From positions 62,001 to 126,000 of the forward strand of contig NZ_VOXD01000018.1 in assembly GCF_008014675.1 (NCBI RefSeq): 64,000 bases of DNA, given 5' to 3'. Position numbers and translations under genes: made by a program. The notes beneath the pieces were generated by a model. It made no database searches. It saw only the letters and a program-made list of their open reading frames with translations, and was not told where the DNA came from. The DNA is from Neolewinella aurantiaca (GTDB lineage: Bacteria; Bacteroidota; Bacteroidia; Chitinophagales; Saprospiraceae). This document shows positions 1-9,844 of this stretch, piece after piece; the first letter of the stretch is position 1; every line of letters begins with the position of its first letter.

Positions 1-998
1 AGGAAAACAACCGGGATTTCAAAAGCACCATGACTGCTTACCAACGGGCCGTAGGCAGCAAAGACTCCACCTCCATCGAGCAGCAAAGAGAGGCGATGGT
101 CGAACTCGACGACCGCAAGCGGGCGCTGCTGGAAAAGACCAAAACCGAAGACCCGCTCCTGCACCGGGTAGTGACGCTGAACACCTACCTCAACTTCATC
201 AACGAGAACAAAGGTCGTTTCCAAAACGAACTCGACTATTTCGTGAATACTTATTTCCAGTTCGTCGACTTCAAGGATGAAGGTTACGGCGATCTTCCCT
301 GGACGTACGAGGGCAACCGCAACTTTGCCAACACATTGACGGGGGCAGTTCCCGGAGAGCAACTCGCCGACATCCTGGGGGCAATCTACAACAGCTGGCC
401 GGAGGGCAGCCGGGCAAAGTTTTTCGCCATGAGCGGCGGCTTCGCCGCCCTGGCCCAGAAGAAACACCCCGCAACCGTAAAACTGGCCGACGCCATCGAG
501 ACACAGTACGAAGCCGTATACCCTGGCCAGGTGGCTCAGATTTCCGCTCAGGCGGCCACGCTGCGCACTTTTGCCGTAGGAGCCGAGGCTCCGCTCTTTG
601 CCGGCCCTAACCCGGAAGGTGAAGAAATCAGCCTGGAGAGCCTCCGGGGGAAGGTGGTACTGATCGATTTTTGGGCCAGCTGGTGCGGTCCATGCCGCCG
701 CGAGAACCCCAACGTCGTAAAACTCTACGAAGCCTACAAAGACAAGGGCTTCGAAATTCTGGCCGTAAGCCTCGACAAGACGAAGGATCGCTGGGTAAAA
801 GCCATCGCGGACGATAATCTGACCTGGCTCCACATTTCGGACCTGAAAGGATGGAGAAGCCAATACGCTCAGCAATACGGCGTTTCCAGCATCCCCCAAA
901 CCGTCCTGCTGGATCGTGAAGGAAAAATCCTGGCGCGCAATCTCCGGGGCAAGTCCCTGGAAGACAAGCTGGAAGACATCTTTTCTGTAAAAAAATAA
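1..998 (+). CDS. TlpA-like thioredoxin-fold thiol:disulfide protein (5' end missing)
   Basis: The frame is open to the left edge, so the true start lies outside the window; the ATG at 30 is internal. The visible part has a helical N-terminal half of about 180 residues with no recognised motif, then a TlpA/AhpC-type thioredoxin domain with the redox motif WCGPC encoded at 681-695 and the phrase VSSIPQTVLLDREGKI near the end. Proteins of this build in Bacteroidota are exported to the periplasm and reduce or rearrange disulfides, often with a DUF4369 N-terminal domain, but the export signal cannot be seen here. The stop at 996-998 is followed by a 217-base spacer before lspA, in which I see nothing. 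Confidence 0.88.
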   Translation, partial: ENNRDFKSTMTAYQRAVGSKDSTSIEQQREAMVELDDRKRALLEKTKTEDPLLHRVVTLNTYLNFINENKGRFQNELDYFVNTYFQFVDFKDEGYGDLPWTYEGNRNFANTLTGAVPGEQLADILGAIYNSWPEGSRAKFFAMSGGFAALAQKKHPATVKLADAIETQYEAVYPGQVAQISAQAATLRTFAVGAEAPLFAGPNPEGEEISLESLRGKVVLIDFWASWCGPCRRENPNVVKLYEAYKDKGFEILAVSLDKTKDRWVKAIADDNLTWLHISDLKGWRSQYAQQYGVSSIPQTVLLDREGKILARNLRGKSLEDKLEDIFSVKK

Positions 999-1215
999 TG
1001 AGCGGAGTCTACCTCGATGTACTCCGGGAACAAGGAGCCTGCGAAGCGAACATGCATTACCACGGACCTGTGTTCTCCGACGTTCAACCATCCAACAACC
1101 TGGCGCTTAAAGCGACTGCCTGAGGCAACCTGAACAATAAACATCCACTCAAAAAGGCACCGTTACTTCATAGGATAACGGCCCGGGGAATCAGAGTTCG
1201 TGACAAAAAACTGAA

Positions 1216-1791
1216 ATGACAAGAACAAAAAATCAAATAGCCATCGTAGCCGGAGCAATTCTGGTGACTGTAGGTCTCGACCAATGGACCAAGGCGCTGG
1301 CCATAGAGCACCTCGAAGGCCAGCCACCGATCTATTACCTCAACGAGATGTTCAGCCTTACTTTCGCCAAGAACACCGGAGCGTTTCTTTCCCTTGGCGA
1401 AGACCTTGGCCCCGTGCTTAAGCCTATTTTGCTGAACGCTTTGCCCGCATTGCTTTTAGTAGGCCTGCTGTACTTCATCTTCAAAGAAAAGAACCTCAAC
1501 CGGTGGCAAACGCTGGCGTTGTCGCTGATCGTGGCGGGCGGCCTCAGCAACATCATCGACCGGCTGCTGTACGGCCATGTTGTAGACATGCTTCACATTC
1601 AGCTCACAGATTCTATACAAACAGGAATTTTCAACATTGCCGACATGGCCATCATGGCGGGGATGTTCATCATGCTTCCATTCGTATTCAAGAAAGACGA
1701 CTTACCAACCGAAGAGGAAAAGGCAAACCACGTTCCGCTCACTCCGGCGGAAGAAACCGTAGTAGAAGTAAAGCAAGAAGAACGGGAATAG
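1216..1791 (+). CDS. lspA: Signal peptidase II (lipoprotein signal peptidase)
   Basis: Inner-membrane aspartyl protease that cuts the signal peptide from prolipoproteins after lipid attachment to the +1 cysteine. The 191 residues give four membrane segments and the family blocks: DQWTK near residue 22, NTGAF, the GG..NIIDR..YGHVVDM block and IFNIAD. By comparison with the E. coli enzyme the catalytic pair should be D124 (VVDM) and D143 (NIAD). The C-terminus has an acidic, Glu/Lys-rich tail of about 30 residues that is not part of the catalytic fold. Substrates in this window would include the lipoproteins encoded at 26926, 37832, 47159 and 48411. No Shine-Dalgarno sequence precedes the ATG. 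Confidence 0.97.
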   Translation: MTRTKNQIAIVAGAILVTVGLDQWTKALAIEHLEGQPPIYYLNEMFSLTFAKNTGAFLSLGEDLGPVLKPILLNALPALLLVGLLYFIFKEKNLNRWQTLALSLIVAGGLSNIIDRLLYGHVVDMLHIQLTDSIQTGIFNIADMAIMAGMFIMLPFVFKKDDLPTEEEKANHVPLTPAEETVVEVKQEERE

Positions 1792-1949
1792 TACCGTTCT
1801 GGTCATCGATGTTACGTTTAGGCACAAACCTCTGTTCTGCGCCTGAAGAACCGTCTCAGTACGCCACCCCTATCCGGCACCATTGTATTTCGGTTGAGAT
1901 TAGTCGCAACCAACCCGTTGAATCATAGTATATCCCAAGAATAGTATTC

Positions 1950-4172
1950 ATGAAAATTTCACAATCACTCGTAGTGCTGCTATGCCTTGTGTCGGCAACG
2001 CTAACCGCTCAGGTTGAGCAAGCCAACAACTGGCATTTTGGCGATGAGCTCTCCGTAAGTTTCGTGGGAGGCACGCCGGTACTGAACCCACCTTCCGCGA
2101 TGGAAGCCTTCGAGGGTATCGTATCCATGAGTGACGACTCCGGTCAACTGCTGTTTTACACCAACGGTGGTGGCCAGCCGGCGGACCCGATTTTGCCCGA
2201 CGAACTTCAACCCAACCCGGGCATCATCTGGAACCGCAACCACGAAGTAATGTATGACATGCGGGGCGAAGAAGGCGGAGGCTACAGCGCCCGCCAGAGC
2301 TCGATCGCGATGCCCGACCCTGCCGGCGAAGACGGCGTATACTACCTCTTCACGATGGAAGAAGCCGAGTTCAACGTTGGAGGAGCCATCCCCGGTCAGC
2401 CACTCGGGCGCGGACTGTCCTATTTCATCATCGACATGAACCTCAACGGAGGCCTGGGCGGCGTCCGTACGGCAGATCAACGCGTTGTAGTCCCGGCCTA
2501 CGAAGCACTCGATGCCACACCAATGGCTGATGGTTCCGGCTATTGGATCATCTGCCATAACAACGATCAGGGCGATTCGAAATTCATCGTCGTTCCCCTG
2601 ACGGCGGCGGGTACCGGCACTCCCGTGGAATACCCGACAAGCAGGGTTTCCGGAAAGATCAAATTCTCCCCGAACGGCCTGTTTATGTTCAACGACCGCA
2701 AGCTTTACAGCTTCGACAACGAAACGGGTGCTATCGCATCCGACCCCGCTGACATCCCCGGGGTTTCAAATCAGATTACGTGCTTTACTCCGGATAGTCG
2801 CTTCCTCTACACTACAGAAACCCGCGCGGTGATCGGAGAGGTAATCGTACGGTATGACCTTCGCGACCTCAATGAACCGCCCCTGGTACTGGATCGCGTA
2901 AACCTTAGCACCGGGGAGCCCGTGTTTCTTACCGCTAATTTCCAGATTGGCCCGAACGGCAACATTTACTTCTTGGAGCAAACCTTCGACCCTGGAACCC
3001 TCACCCGCTACGGCCTGAGCGAGATCACCTGTGTCTCCGGAGAAAACCCAATGGTAAACCGTTTCATCATCGACCTGCCGGTAGCGGACGGGGCTGACTT
3101 TTTGAGCCAGCACCTCCCCCAGTTTGTAGACGCCATCTTCGCCGTTGAGCCGTCGCCGGATACGATCCGCCTGGACACCACCTTCCTCGCTGCCTGCGAC
3201 GATGAAGTACTGACACTCACCGCCAGAGATTCAGGGACGAATTACTCCTGGACAACGGGTGACACTACGGCGACAACCGTCGTCTCTGCCGCCGGAACTT
3301 ACTGCGTCACCGTGACCGGAGACTGCTTTCCCGTGGTGGACTGTCAGACCGTAACCTACGAGCAGACAGGGATCAACGCTGTGGTTATCGGAGAAGACGA
3401 CCTTGGGTGTGCCGGCTTCCGGTGCGTCGTAGACCTTGATGTTGACGCCGCATTCAGCGGCGTGAAGGTTTCGCTTTACGAGACCAATCCCCTGGGCACC
3501 GAAATTCTGGTCGATGAGTTCTTATCCGCATCAGATACGGTGAGCCTCGACAAACCAGAGGACGGGCAGCAGTACCGAATTGAAGTAACCTACGAAAACT
3601 GTGGCCAGATCGAGTACCCTCTCATCCTCGACTTTCCCGAAGACGACCGCTTCCGGCCAGAACTCAACGTTACCGCCGACGGCGAAATCTGCAACGGTAG
3701 AGACATCACCCTCGAGGTGACCAACGATGATGGCACGCTGGCCATCGCATCCGTCCGTTACGATGACGGGAATACAGATAATCCACGTACCCTTCCTGCT
3801 GCGTTCGAGACCGACATTCCCGTCACGGTTTTCAGTGAATGCGGGGATTCTGTAGTCCTGATCTACACCGGGCCTGTTGCTGAATTTTGTGACTGTGACG
3901 GCGAAATCCCCGAACTGATCACTCCTAACGGAGACAACGTCAATGATGAATTTCGTTTATATTCTGACTGCCCGGCGGAGGATTACACCCTGATGATATT
4001 TAACCGTTGGGGTCAGCCCGTATTTGAAAGTACCAACTACGAACAAGCCTGGGACGGCACTGTAGACGGTTCGCCGCAAAATTCCGATCTTTACCTGTAC
4101 CGGATGGTCTTCAGGTTTACCGACTCGGACGCAGTTATCGTTCGGGAGGGCCAGTTTAGCCTTGTCCGGTAA
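1950..4172 (+). CDS. Secreted surface protein with CHU_C (gliding motility-associated) sorting tail
   Basis: 740 residues with a clear signal peptide (about residues 1-20, ending at LTAQ). Residues 25-400 form a long beta-rich region with repeated WD/propeller-like phrases (IKFSPNGLFMFND, TPDSRFLY, IGPNGNIYF), suggesting a beta-propeller. It is followed by Ig-like or cadherin-like modules with Cys pairs. The last 90 residues (ITPNGDNVNDEF, MIFNRWGQPVFES, WDG, YLYRM) match the CHU_C type B sorting domain that directs export by the type IX secretion system. The protein is therefore expected at the cell surface or released. The function of the propeller is not known. It sits alone between lspA and a TonB receptor. 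Confidence 0.9.
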   Translation: MKISQSLVVLLCLVSATLTAQVEQANNWHFGDELSVSFVGGTPVLNPPSAMEAFEGIVSMSDDSGQLLFYTNGGGQPADPILPDELQPNPGIIWNRNHEVMYDMRGEEGGGYSARQSSIAMPDPAGEDGVYYLFTMEEAEFNVGGAIPGQPLGRGLSYFIIDMNLNGGLGGVRTADQRVVVPAYEALDATPMADGSGYWIICHNNDQGDSKFIVVPLTAAGTGTPVEYPTSRVSGKIKFSPNGLFMFNDRKLYSFDNETGAIASDPADIPGVSNQITCFTPDSRFLYTTETRAVIGEVIVRYDLRDLNEPPLVLDRVNLSTGEPVFLTANFQIGPNGNIYFLEQTFDPGTLTRYGLSEITCVSGENPMVNRFIIDLPVADGADFLSQHLPQFVDAIFAVEPSPDTIRLDTTFLAACDDEVLTLTARDSGTNYSWTTGDTTATTVVSAAGTYCVTVTGDCFPVVDCQTVTYEQTGINAVVIGEDDLGCAGFRCVVDLDVDAAFSGVKVSLYETNPLGTEILVDEFLSASDTVSLDKPEDGQQYRIEVTYENCGQIEYPLILDFPEDDRFRPELNVTADGEICNGRDITLEVTNDDGTLAIASVRYDDGNTDNPRTLPAAFETDIPVTVFSECGDSVVLIYTGPVAEFCDCDGEIPELITPNGDNVNDEFRLYSDCPAEDYTLMIFNRWGQPVFESTNYEQAWDGTVDGSPQNSDLYLYRMVFRFTDSDAVIVREGQFSLVR

Positions 4173-4233
4173 TCCATTACCCCGGCTAATAATTGGCTGA
4201 CCCTGGGCTACCTGCTTATGGAAGGGGAACTTG

Positions 4234-6774
4234 ATGATTAAATACTTTCCCGTGAATTATAGGGCACTTGGCATTTTGCTTACGGTTATTTTCTTTTACA
4301 CTGCGGCCAGCGTAGCTCAGGATACCCTCCGCATTACAGATGCTGCCGGGGTGGCATTGCCCTTCGCCAATGTCCTCCTTTACCCTGAAGAAATCAGTAT
4401 TGGCCCTGCTGATGAAGAAGGTCGGGTGATCCTGAAGGATGATTTTGCTCCCGAGCAGGTATTCCGGATCAGTTACCTGGGCTACGAAGACGTACTGGCG
4501 ATGTACCGGGACCTGCAATTTGCGGGCTTTGTGTACGCTTTCGATGATACCCAAATCACGCTTGCCATGCCGGAAGTGATTGGCCGGCGAAACGAGACAG
4601 CCAGGGACATGCCCTACCAAACCGAAGCCATCGGACGCTCCGTGATCGCCAAAGCGCAATCGCTGACCACCGCCGATGCACTGGCTGACCTAAGCGGAGT
4701 TTTCGTACAAAAATCTCAATTCGGGGGAGGTAGCCCGATTGTGCGCGGCTTTGAGGCCAACCGGGTTTTGCTGGTGGTTGACGGTGTGCGGATGAACAAC
4801 GCTATTTTCCGGAACGGCCACCTCCAGAACGCCATCTCGGTTGATCCACTGGCCCTGGACCGATTGGAACTGATATACGGAGCCGGTGCGCTGGCCTACG
4901 GCAGCGATGCGATAGGTGGAGTGGTTCACTTCAGGACACAGCAACCCGATTTCCATGCGGGAACGCAGGATGCAAAGTGGGGAGTTCAGGGAGCAATGTC
5001 GGTAAGTTCAGCGGCTAAGGCATTTAGCCAGGGAGTAAGAATCGAATATAGCCGCCGCAACTTTGCCGCGCTCACCTTGCTCTCAACGAGCTTCACCTCG
5101 GACCTGCGCGCCGGCGCCCAAAGACCCTCTGAATACCCCGCCTTTGGTCTCCGGAACGAATACGTCAGCAGGATCGACGGCCAGGACCGGATACTGCGAA
5201 ACGAACGGCCCAACGAACAGATCGGCACCGGATACAACCAGTACAATTTCCTCCAAAAACTCCGCTTTCGCCTGAAAAACGAGTTAGAGCTCAACGCCAA
5301 CCTCCAGTACTCCACCACCTCCGACATCCCCCGTTACGACGCCCTGACTGAGCGCCGCAACGACCAGCTCCGCTGGGCCCGCTGGGATTACGGGCCGCAG
5401 GCCCGGGCGCTGGCTTCCCTCCAACTGAGCGACCGCAGGGCTACAAAAATCTATGATATTGCCACCTATCTGATCAGTCATCAATTTATTCAGGAAGACC
5501 GTATACAGCGTCCGTTCGGAGACCCGCAGGAAGAAAACAGCCTCGTTGATGTTCATGCTACAAACCTGCAAACCGATTTCACCAAAGCCCTCAACGAGCT
5601 AACCTTTCATTATGGTTTCGATCTGCGGTACGATCAGGTAAAGAGCGAAACTTTCCTGCGGAACATCGAGACAGGAGACATCACGACTGTTGGCCAGAAT
5701 AGCCGCTACCCCAGCGCCGGAAGCAGTCTTCTCTCGGGCGGGTTGTACGCTGAGGCCAGCCAGCAATTGGGAGCAAACCTCCAGCTGCGCGGAGGTGTGC
5801 GTTGGAGCCGGCAGCGCCTCAACGCCCGCTTCGGGGCGGACGACCCCGTTGCCTGGCCCGAGGCCTACCTCGCGGGCATCAGCAATACCGAAAGCGCGGT
5901 TACCGGTACGCTCGGCCTGATCCACGATACCGGCAACCATCGCCTGCGGACGCTGTTCGCTCAGGGATTCAGGGCACCGAACATCGACGATTTCGCCAAG
6001 TTCCGCGAAAGCAATGGTTTCATTCAGGTTCCCAACCCCGCCCTGCAGCCCGAACGGTCGAATACCCTGGAGGCGGGATACCAATACGTGTCGGCGGACA
6101 ATGCCTTCCGGGCGGGTGCTACGGTGTACCATACCTGGCTCAGCGACGCCATCATACGCCGTGACGGTACGTTACCCGACGGGAGCCGGTCCTTTGTGAG
6201 TCGGGGAGATACACTTTTTGTTCAGACGAACGTAAACGCCGAGCGTGCTAAGGTCTATGGTTTCGACGTCGATGCCTCGCTGAAGTTCATCACCAACTGG
6301 TGGATCGAGACCGCCTTCCACTTTGTCCGCGGCCGCCGCGACCAGCTTGCTCCGGACGGAAACGTACTAACCCTGCCCCAGGACCACATTCCCCCGCCAT
6401 ACGGGAATACAGGGGTCGGCTGGGCCCGTGGCCCCTGGGACCTGAGTTTCCGGCTCCGTTACCAGTTCGCCAAAGAAGTCAAAGACTACGCCGTGGGTGA
6501 AATCTCCGGAAACCTGGCCGACGGGTACATCCTGGACCGTTCCGGAACAGCAGACAATCTTGAACTGACTCCTCTGGCCAGCGACGGTCAGTTCAACTAC
6601 ACGGGAGTCTACAGTTGGTGGACGGCAAACCTGTACGCTGAGTACCGACTCAACGATCACTTTACCTTCCGCATAAAAGGAGAGAACCTGCTGGACCGGC
6701 ATTACCGGACCTTCGGCAGCGGCGTCTCCGCCGCCGGCTTAGACCTTGGGATCGGACTCAGTTGCCAATGGTAA
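4234..6774 (+). CDS. TonB-dependent outer-membrane receptor
   Basis: Outer-membrane beta-barrel that imports a ligand using TonB energy. The chosen ATG at 4234 follows a purine-rich stretch at 4221-4228; a TTG one codon earlier is less likely. Order of parts: signal peptide ending near SVAQ, a carboxypeptidase-regulatory-like beta-sandwich of about 75 residues (TDAAGVALPFANVLL), a plug domain (ADLSGVFVQKSQFGGGSPIVRGFEANRVL, then DGVRMNNAIFRNG), and a barrel of roughly 600 residues that ends in an aromatic residue (SCQW). The barrel carries the family phrases FRAPNIDDFAKFRE and NLLDRHYRTFGSG. This resembles haem/siderophore/cobalamin-type receptors more than SusC. No substrate gene lies beside it, so the ligand is unknown. 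Confidence 0.93.
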   Translation: MIKYFPVNYRALGILLTVIFFYTAASVAQDTLRITDAAGVALPFANVLLYPEEISIGPADEEGRVILKDDFAPEQVFRISYLGYEDVLAMYRDLQFAGFVYAFDDTQITLAMPEVIGRRNETARDMPYQTEAIGRSVIAKAQSLTTADALADLSGVFVQKSQFGGGSPIVRGFEANRVLLVVDGVRMNNAIFRNGHLQNAISVDPLALDRLELIYGAGALAYGSDAIGGVVHFRTQQPDFHAGTQDAKWGVQGAMSVSSAAKAFSQGVRIEYSRRNFAALTLLSTSFTSDLRAGAQRPSEYPAFGLRNEYVSRIDGQDRILRNERPNEQIGTGYNQYNFLQKLRFRLKNELELNANLQYSTTSDIPRYDALTERRNDQLRWARWDYGPQARALASLQLSDRRATKIYDIATYLISHQFIQEDRIQRPFGDPQEENSLVDVHATNLQTDFTKALNELTFHYGFDLRYDQVKSETFLRNIETGDITTVGQNSRYPSAGSSLLSGGLYAEASQQLGANLQLRGGVRWSRQRLNARFGADDPVAWPEAYLAGISNTESAVTGTLGLIHDTGNHRLRTLFAQGFRAPNIDDFAKFRESNGFIQVPNPALQPERSNTLEAGYQYVSADNAFRAGATVYHTWLSDAIIRRDGTLPDGSRSFVSRGDTLFVQTNVNAERAKVYGFDVDASLKFITNWWIETAFHFVRGRRDQLAPDGNVLTLPQDHIPPPYGNTGVGWARGPWDLSFRLRYQFAKEVKDYAVGEISGNLADGYILDRSGTADNLELTPLASDGQFNYTGVYSWWTANLYAEYRLNDHFTFRIKGENLLDRHYRTFGSGVSAAGLDLGIGLSCQW

Positions 6775-6831
6775 GAGGCGATCGATGCCGGCCGGGGAGA
6801 ATAGCACAAGTGGGGTGCGGCAGCACACGTT

Positions 6832-8691
6832 TTACTTATGCAGCAAATCATAGTACCCATCAACGTTGAGGAAACCTTCCTCCTGGATGGAAACCTCCAA
6901 ACCATGTTCTTTGGCTATGGATACCATTTGGGGAGCCTCAATGATACCTTTAGCCGTAAGCTCTTTGCTTAGTGCCTTCAACAGGGGTAAATGCTGAGCG
7001 AGCAGATCGCGGGTTTCCTGTACCAGTCGGACCATCATTGCTTCCACCGCAGCGTCGGTATCCTTCATATCCATCGTGAGGTGGCTGGCCTGCAGGTTGA
7101 CCACCGATTGGAAGCGTTCGTTGAACCCGAAACGCCGTACAAATTCGATGGCTAACGTTGTTGCCTCCTCCCTGTCGTTACTGCGGCCGGTCGAAGCTTT
7201 TTCAGCGCCAAATATTATTTCCTCGGCGATACCGCCAGCAAGGTAAATCCTGATTTTTTTGAGAATGTTTTCTTTTGTCAGGTGCAGTTGGTGAGAGAAA
7301 GTAAAACCTCCCGCCTGGCTGCTCGCGATTTTGCTCTTCAGTTGTAGCGGCACCAGCCCCATCAGGTGCATGTATGCCACGGCGTGGCCAGACTCATGGA
7401 CGGAAATATTCGCTACCACATCCTCCTGATTGCTCCGGCGGATGCTATCGATACGGCCGACGTAGGGGATCGTAATCTTGTGGCTTCCAAAGGAAGCCAG
7501 GATCGCCAGGGCTTCGTCGTCGTAGTCAACAGTGATTTCGTCCTCATCCTTCATGATGGCCTCGAACATAAATTGACTCAGGTTAGACTCCAGAATATCG
7601 ATTACGGAACTGAAAACAGGGCGAACGCCCTGCACTGAGAACACCCCGTTGCGGTAAATCAGCTCGTTGAGCTTTTTTGTGACGTTGACCTTGATGCCAA
7701 TTTTGCGGAACACGTCCTCTTTGACCCTCGCGACTTCTTTTTCGATCAGCTCTTCGAAATCTTTGCGCCGCAAAGAAGTGTAAATGAGGTGGATGTTACC
7801 AAAGCGGGCGACCTGCTCGGGGTAAAACTTCCGGGAGAGCGCATTCTTGATGTCTACTACCGTAATCTTCTTAGTAAAAGCGTGGTAGATATCGGCGTCG
7901 ATGTCCGTTTCGCTCGTATGCGAAGCCATACTGAAGGCTTCATCGAGGTTGCCGGAGATGATGATCAACGTTTTGGAATGGTTAACTGGTTCGTAAATCT
8001 TCTTGCGTCGTTTTACTTCCAGAATCAATTCAATGAGCTCGTCTTCATTCAGGCGGGTGAGCTCAGCTACGGACATGTCTAAGTTGAAAGATTTACGCAA
8101 GCGCTTAGCAGACCATGGATCGAGTTTCTGTTCTTCGACCTCTTCCCCGCGTTTACGGGCAGCTGCATTCTGTTGTTTGGTAGTAGTGTAATTGAAGAGA
8201 AAATTATCGACGTTCTGCTTGGTCTTACGGCTCAAACGGCCGTCGCTCAGGAGTTCCCAGAAATCAGCAAACTGAGTCTTGTGCAGTGGGCTGCCGTCGT
8301 TGTCGATAGTATTGAATCGCTGAATCTCATCGAAGAGTACGATGCCTGGTTGTTCGTCGTTGAGGTCGTTCTCCGCCAGAATCTGGGAGACACTGGACGC
8401 CCAGGTCCCACCGGAAGTATTGCTCAGTTCCACCTCGGCAAAGCGGTCCTGATAATCCAGAAACTTGACCATTTTGCGTACAAGGTCAGTTTTGCCGACT
8501 CCGGTCATTCCCCAAAGATTGAGAATGATCGGTCGGCTTAAGATTTCGGGCATCAGGTACCAAATCTGGATATAATCGATAAGGCTGTCAATGATTGAGT
8601 CTATGCCTACAAATTCTCCTTTGAGGTAGACTTTACAAGCTTCCAGCTTGTTTTTCCGGACGAGCACTTCGGCCTTATCGATCTTTGTCAT
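6832..8691 (-). CDS. Soluble AAA+ ATPase fused to an FtsH-type (M41) zinc metalloprotease
   Basis: 619 residues from the ATG at 8691; an upstream ATG would add 40 residues unlike the family. The N-terminal half is an AAA+ module with Walker A GMTGVGKT (61-68) and Walker B IVLFDE (117-122). Its phrases look more like the ClpA/ClpB C-terminal type than the FtsH ATPase. The C-terminal half has the M41 zinc site HESGH (H432, E433, H436) and the FtsH-like block AGGIAEEIIFG...STGRSNDREEAT, whose Asp is the expected third ligand. Unlike FtsH there are no membrane segments at the N-terminus, so it is probably a cytosolic ATP-dependent protease. It ends in KEHGLEVSIQEEGFL...YYDLLHK. Convergent with the TonB receptor gene; substrate unknown. 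Confidence 0.85.
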   Translation of the reverse strand: MTKIDKAEVLVRKNKLEACKVYLKGEFVGIDSIIDSLIDYIQIWYLMPEILSRPIILNLWGMTGVGKTDLVRKMVKFLDYQDRFAEVELSNTSGGTWASSVSQILAENDLNDEQPGIVLFDEIQRFNTIDNDGSPLHKTQFADFWELLSDGRLSRKTKQNVDNFLFNYTTTKQQNAAARKRGEEVEEQKLDPWSAKRLRKSFNLDMSVAELTRLNEDELIELILEVKRRKKIYEPVNHSKTLIIISGNLDEAFSMASHTSETDIDADIYHAFTKKITVVDIKNALSRKFYPEQVARFGNIHLIYTSLRRKDFEELIEKEVARVKEDVFRKIGIKVNVTKKLNELIYRNGVFSVQGVRPVFSSVIDILESNLSQFMFEAIMKDEDEITVDYDDEALAILASFGSHKITIPYVGRIDSIRRSNQEDVVANISVHESGHAVAYMHLMGLVPLQLKSKIASSQAGGFTFSHQLHLTKENILKKIRIYLAGGIAEEIIFGAEKASTGRSNDREEATTLAIEFVRRFGFNERFQSVVNLQASHLTMDMKDTDAAVEAMMVRLVQETRDLLAQHLPLLKALSKELTAKGIIEAPQMVSIAKEHGLEVSIQEEGFLNVDGYYDLLHK

Positions 8692-8798
8692 TTGGGTTTC
8701 TTTGGGTGATTTTTTGTTGAACGAACAGGCAAGCGGTGAAGTTGCAAACGCTTCCGGGGGCTGTCCGCACGAATAAGAAGCAATAAACATAAAATTAC

Positions 8799-8829
8799 TT
8801 GCAAATCCCATTCTTCGCCACTAGCTTTG
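8799..8829 (+). promoter_or_regulatory. Bacteroidota-type promoter for the membrane protein/regulator pair
   Basis: TTG at 8799-8801, then exactly 20 bases, then TAGCTTTG at 8822-8829, which fits the TAnnTTTG -7 consensus of Bacteroidota. The ATG of the next gene is at 8846, so the 5' leader would be only about 10 bases. The same TTG-N20-TAnnTTTG layout is found in front of the ECF sigma gene on the other strand. Confidence 0.65.
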
Positions 8830-8845
8830 TATTTCAAAGCACTCT

Positions 8846-9496
8846 ATGTCAAAGACGATAGCCACCCCCATTAGTGACCTCCGTGAGATCCGCTCTCTTA
8901 TGGAGCGGAGTCGTTATTTTATGGGTTTGAGTGGTCTTTCCGGAGTTGGAGCGGGATTGTTTGCCCTTGCCGGCTGCTTACTGGTTGTAGCTTACCGTTG
9001 GTCTGCGGGTGAAGGTTTACTCTTCATCAGCCGCTCGGTTTATCTTACGTCAGATCATCCCTGGGGCATTGCGCCTCTACCCTTTCTGGTCGTCACGGCT
9101 GCGGGGGTGCTGCTTGGCGCAGTAGCCTGCGGCTACTTCTTCACGATGAGACGGGCCAGGCGGCTGGGGCAGGAGCTGTTTCATACCAAAACATACAAAC
9201 TTGCCTGGCACTTATTTTTTCCTCTCGCTGTAGGAGGTGTATTCTGTCTTGCGCTTATCTACCACGAGCAAGGCGGCTTCATCGGGCCGGCAACGCTTAT
9301 CTTCTACGGGCTGAGCCTGCTCAACGGCAGCGGCTACGCACGGGAGGAACTCTCCTGGCTCGGTTATATGGAAATCGCCCTCGGCCTGGTCTCCTGTTTT
9401 TTCATCGGGTACGGTTTATACTTCTGGGCCGTAGGCTTCGGGGTACTGCATATCGCTTACGGCATCTGGATGTACCGCAAATATGATCTGAAATGA
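8846..9496 (+). CDS. Integral membrane protein paired with a winged-helix regulator
   Basis: 216 residues, not recognised as a named family. A short cytoplasmic N-terminus (ISDLREIRSLMERSRYF) is followed by about six hydrophobic segments, so it sits in the inner membrane. The stop codon overlaps the start of the next gene (ATGA at 9493-9496), showing tight translational coupling with the HTH protein. In Bacteroidota such membrane protein/winged-helix pairs are common and the regulator is thought to control the pair, but the physiological role is not established. A Bacteroidota-type promoter lies just upstream. Confidence 0.75.
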   Translation: MSKTIATPISDLREIRSLMERSRYFMGLSGLSGVGAGLFALAGCLLVVAYRWSAGEGLLFISRSVYLTSDHPWGIAPLPFLVVTAAGVLLGAVACGYFFTMRRARRLGQELFHTKTYKLAWHLFFPLAVGGVFCLALIYHEQGGFIGPATLIFYGLSLLNGSGYAREELSWLGYMEIALGLVSCFFIGYGLYFWAVGFGVLHIAYGIWMYRKYDLK

Positions 9497-9816
9497 AAAA
9501 TGCTCCAACTATAACCAAAGTATCTATCGGCGGACTGAATAAGCTGTTCAACCACCGCAGCCGGATGGGCATCATGGCCATCCTGATGGTGAACGAATGG
9601 GCCGACTTTGTCTCCCTCCGCGACACCCTGAAGCTAACGGATGGTTCTTTGGCCAGCCACCTCAAAGCACTGGTCAAAGAGAAGCAGATCGAAGTAGAGA
9701 AGAAGTTTGTCGACGATAAACCCAAGACCTCTTACCGAGCAACCACCGAAGGAAGAGAAGCCTTTGAAGCACACCTGGCCGAGCTGGAAGAATTCATCAG
9801 GTTGGTAGACAATTAA
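9493..9816 (+). CDS. Winged-helix transcriptional regulator (HTH_34 / MarR-like)
   Basis: 107 residues forming a single winged-helix domain: LNKLFNHRSRMGIMAIL, then the recognition region SLRDTLKLTDGSLASHLKALVKEKQIEVEKKF and the wing KTSYRATTEGREAFEAHL. This layout is typical of small MarR/PadR-like regulators with a transcriptional-regulator HTH_34 profile. It overlaps the preceding membrane-protein gene by four bases, so the two are one operon, and it probably regulates that operon. No ligand-binding domain is present. The spacer downstream holds a palindromic repeat. Confidence 0.85.
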   Translation: MKNAPTITKVSIGGLNKLFNHRSRMGIMAILMVNEWADFVSLRDTLKLTDGSLASHLKALVKEKQIEVEKKFVDDKPKTSYRATTEGREAFEAHLAELEEFIRLVDN

Positions 9817-9844
9817 TAACTGGTACTGTCTTAGCACCAGCCTT

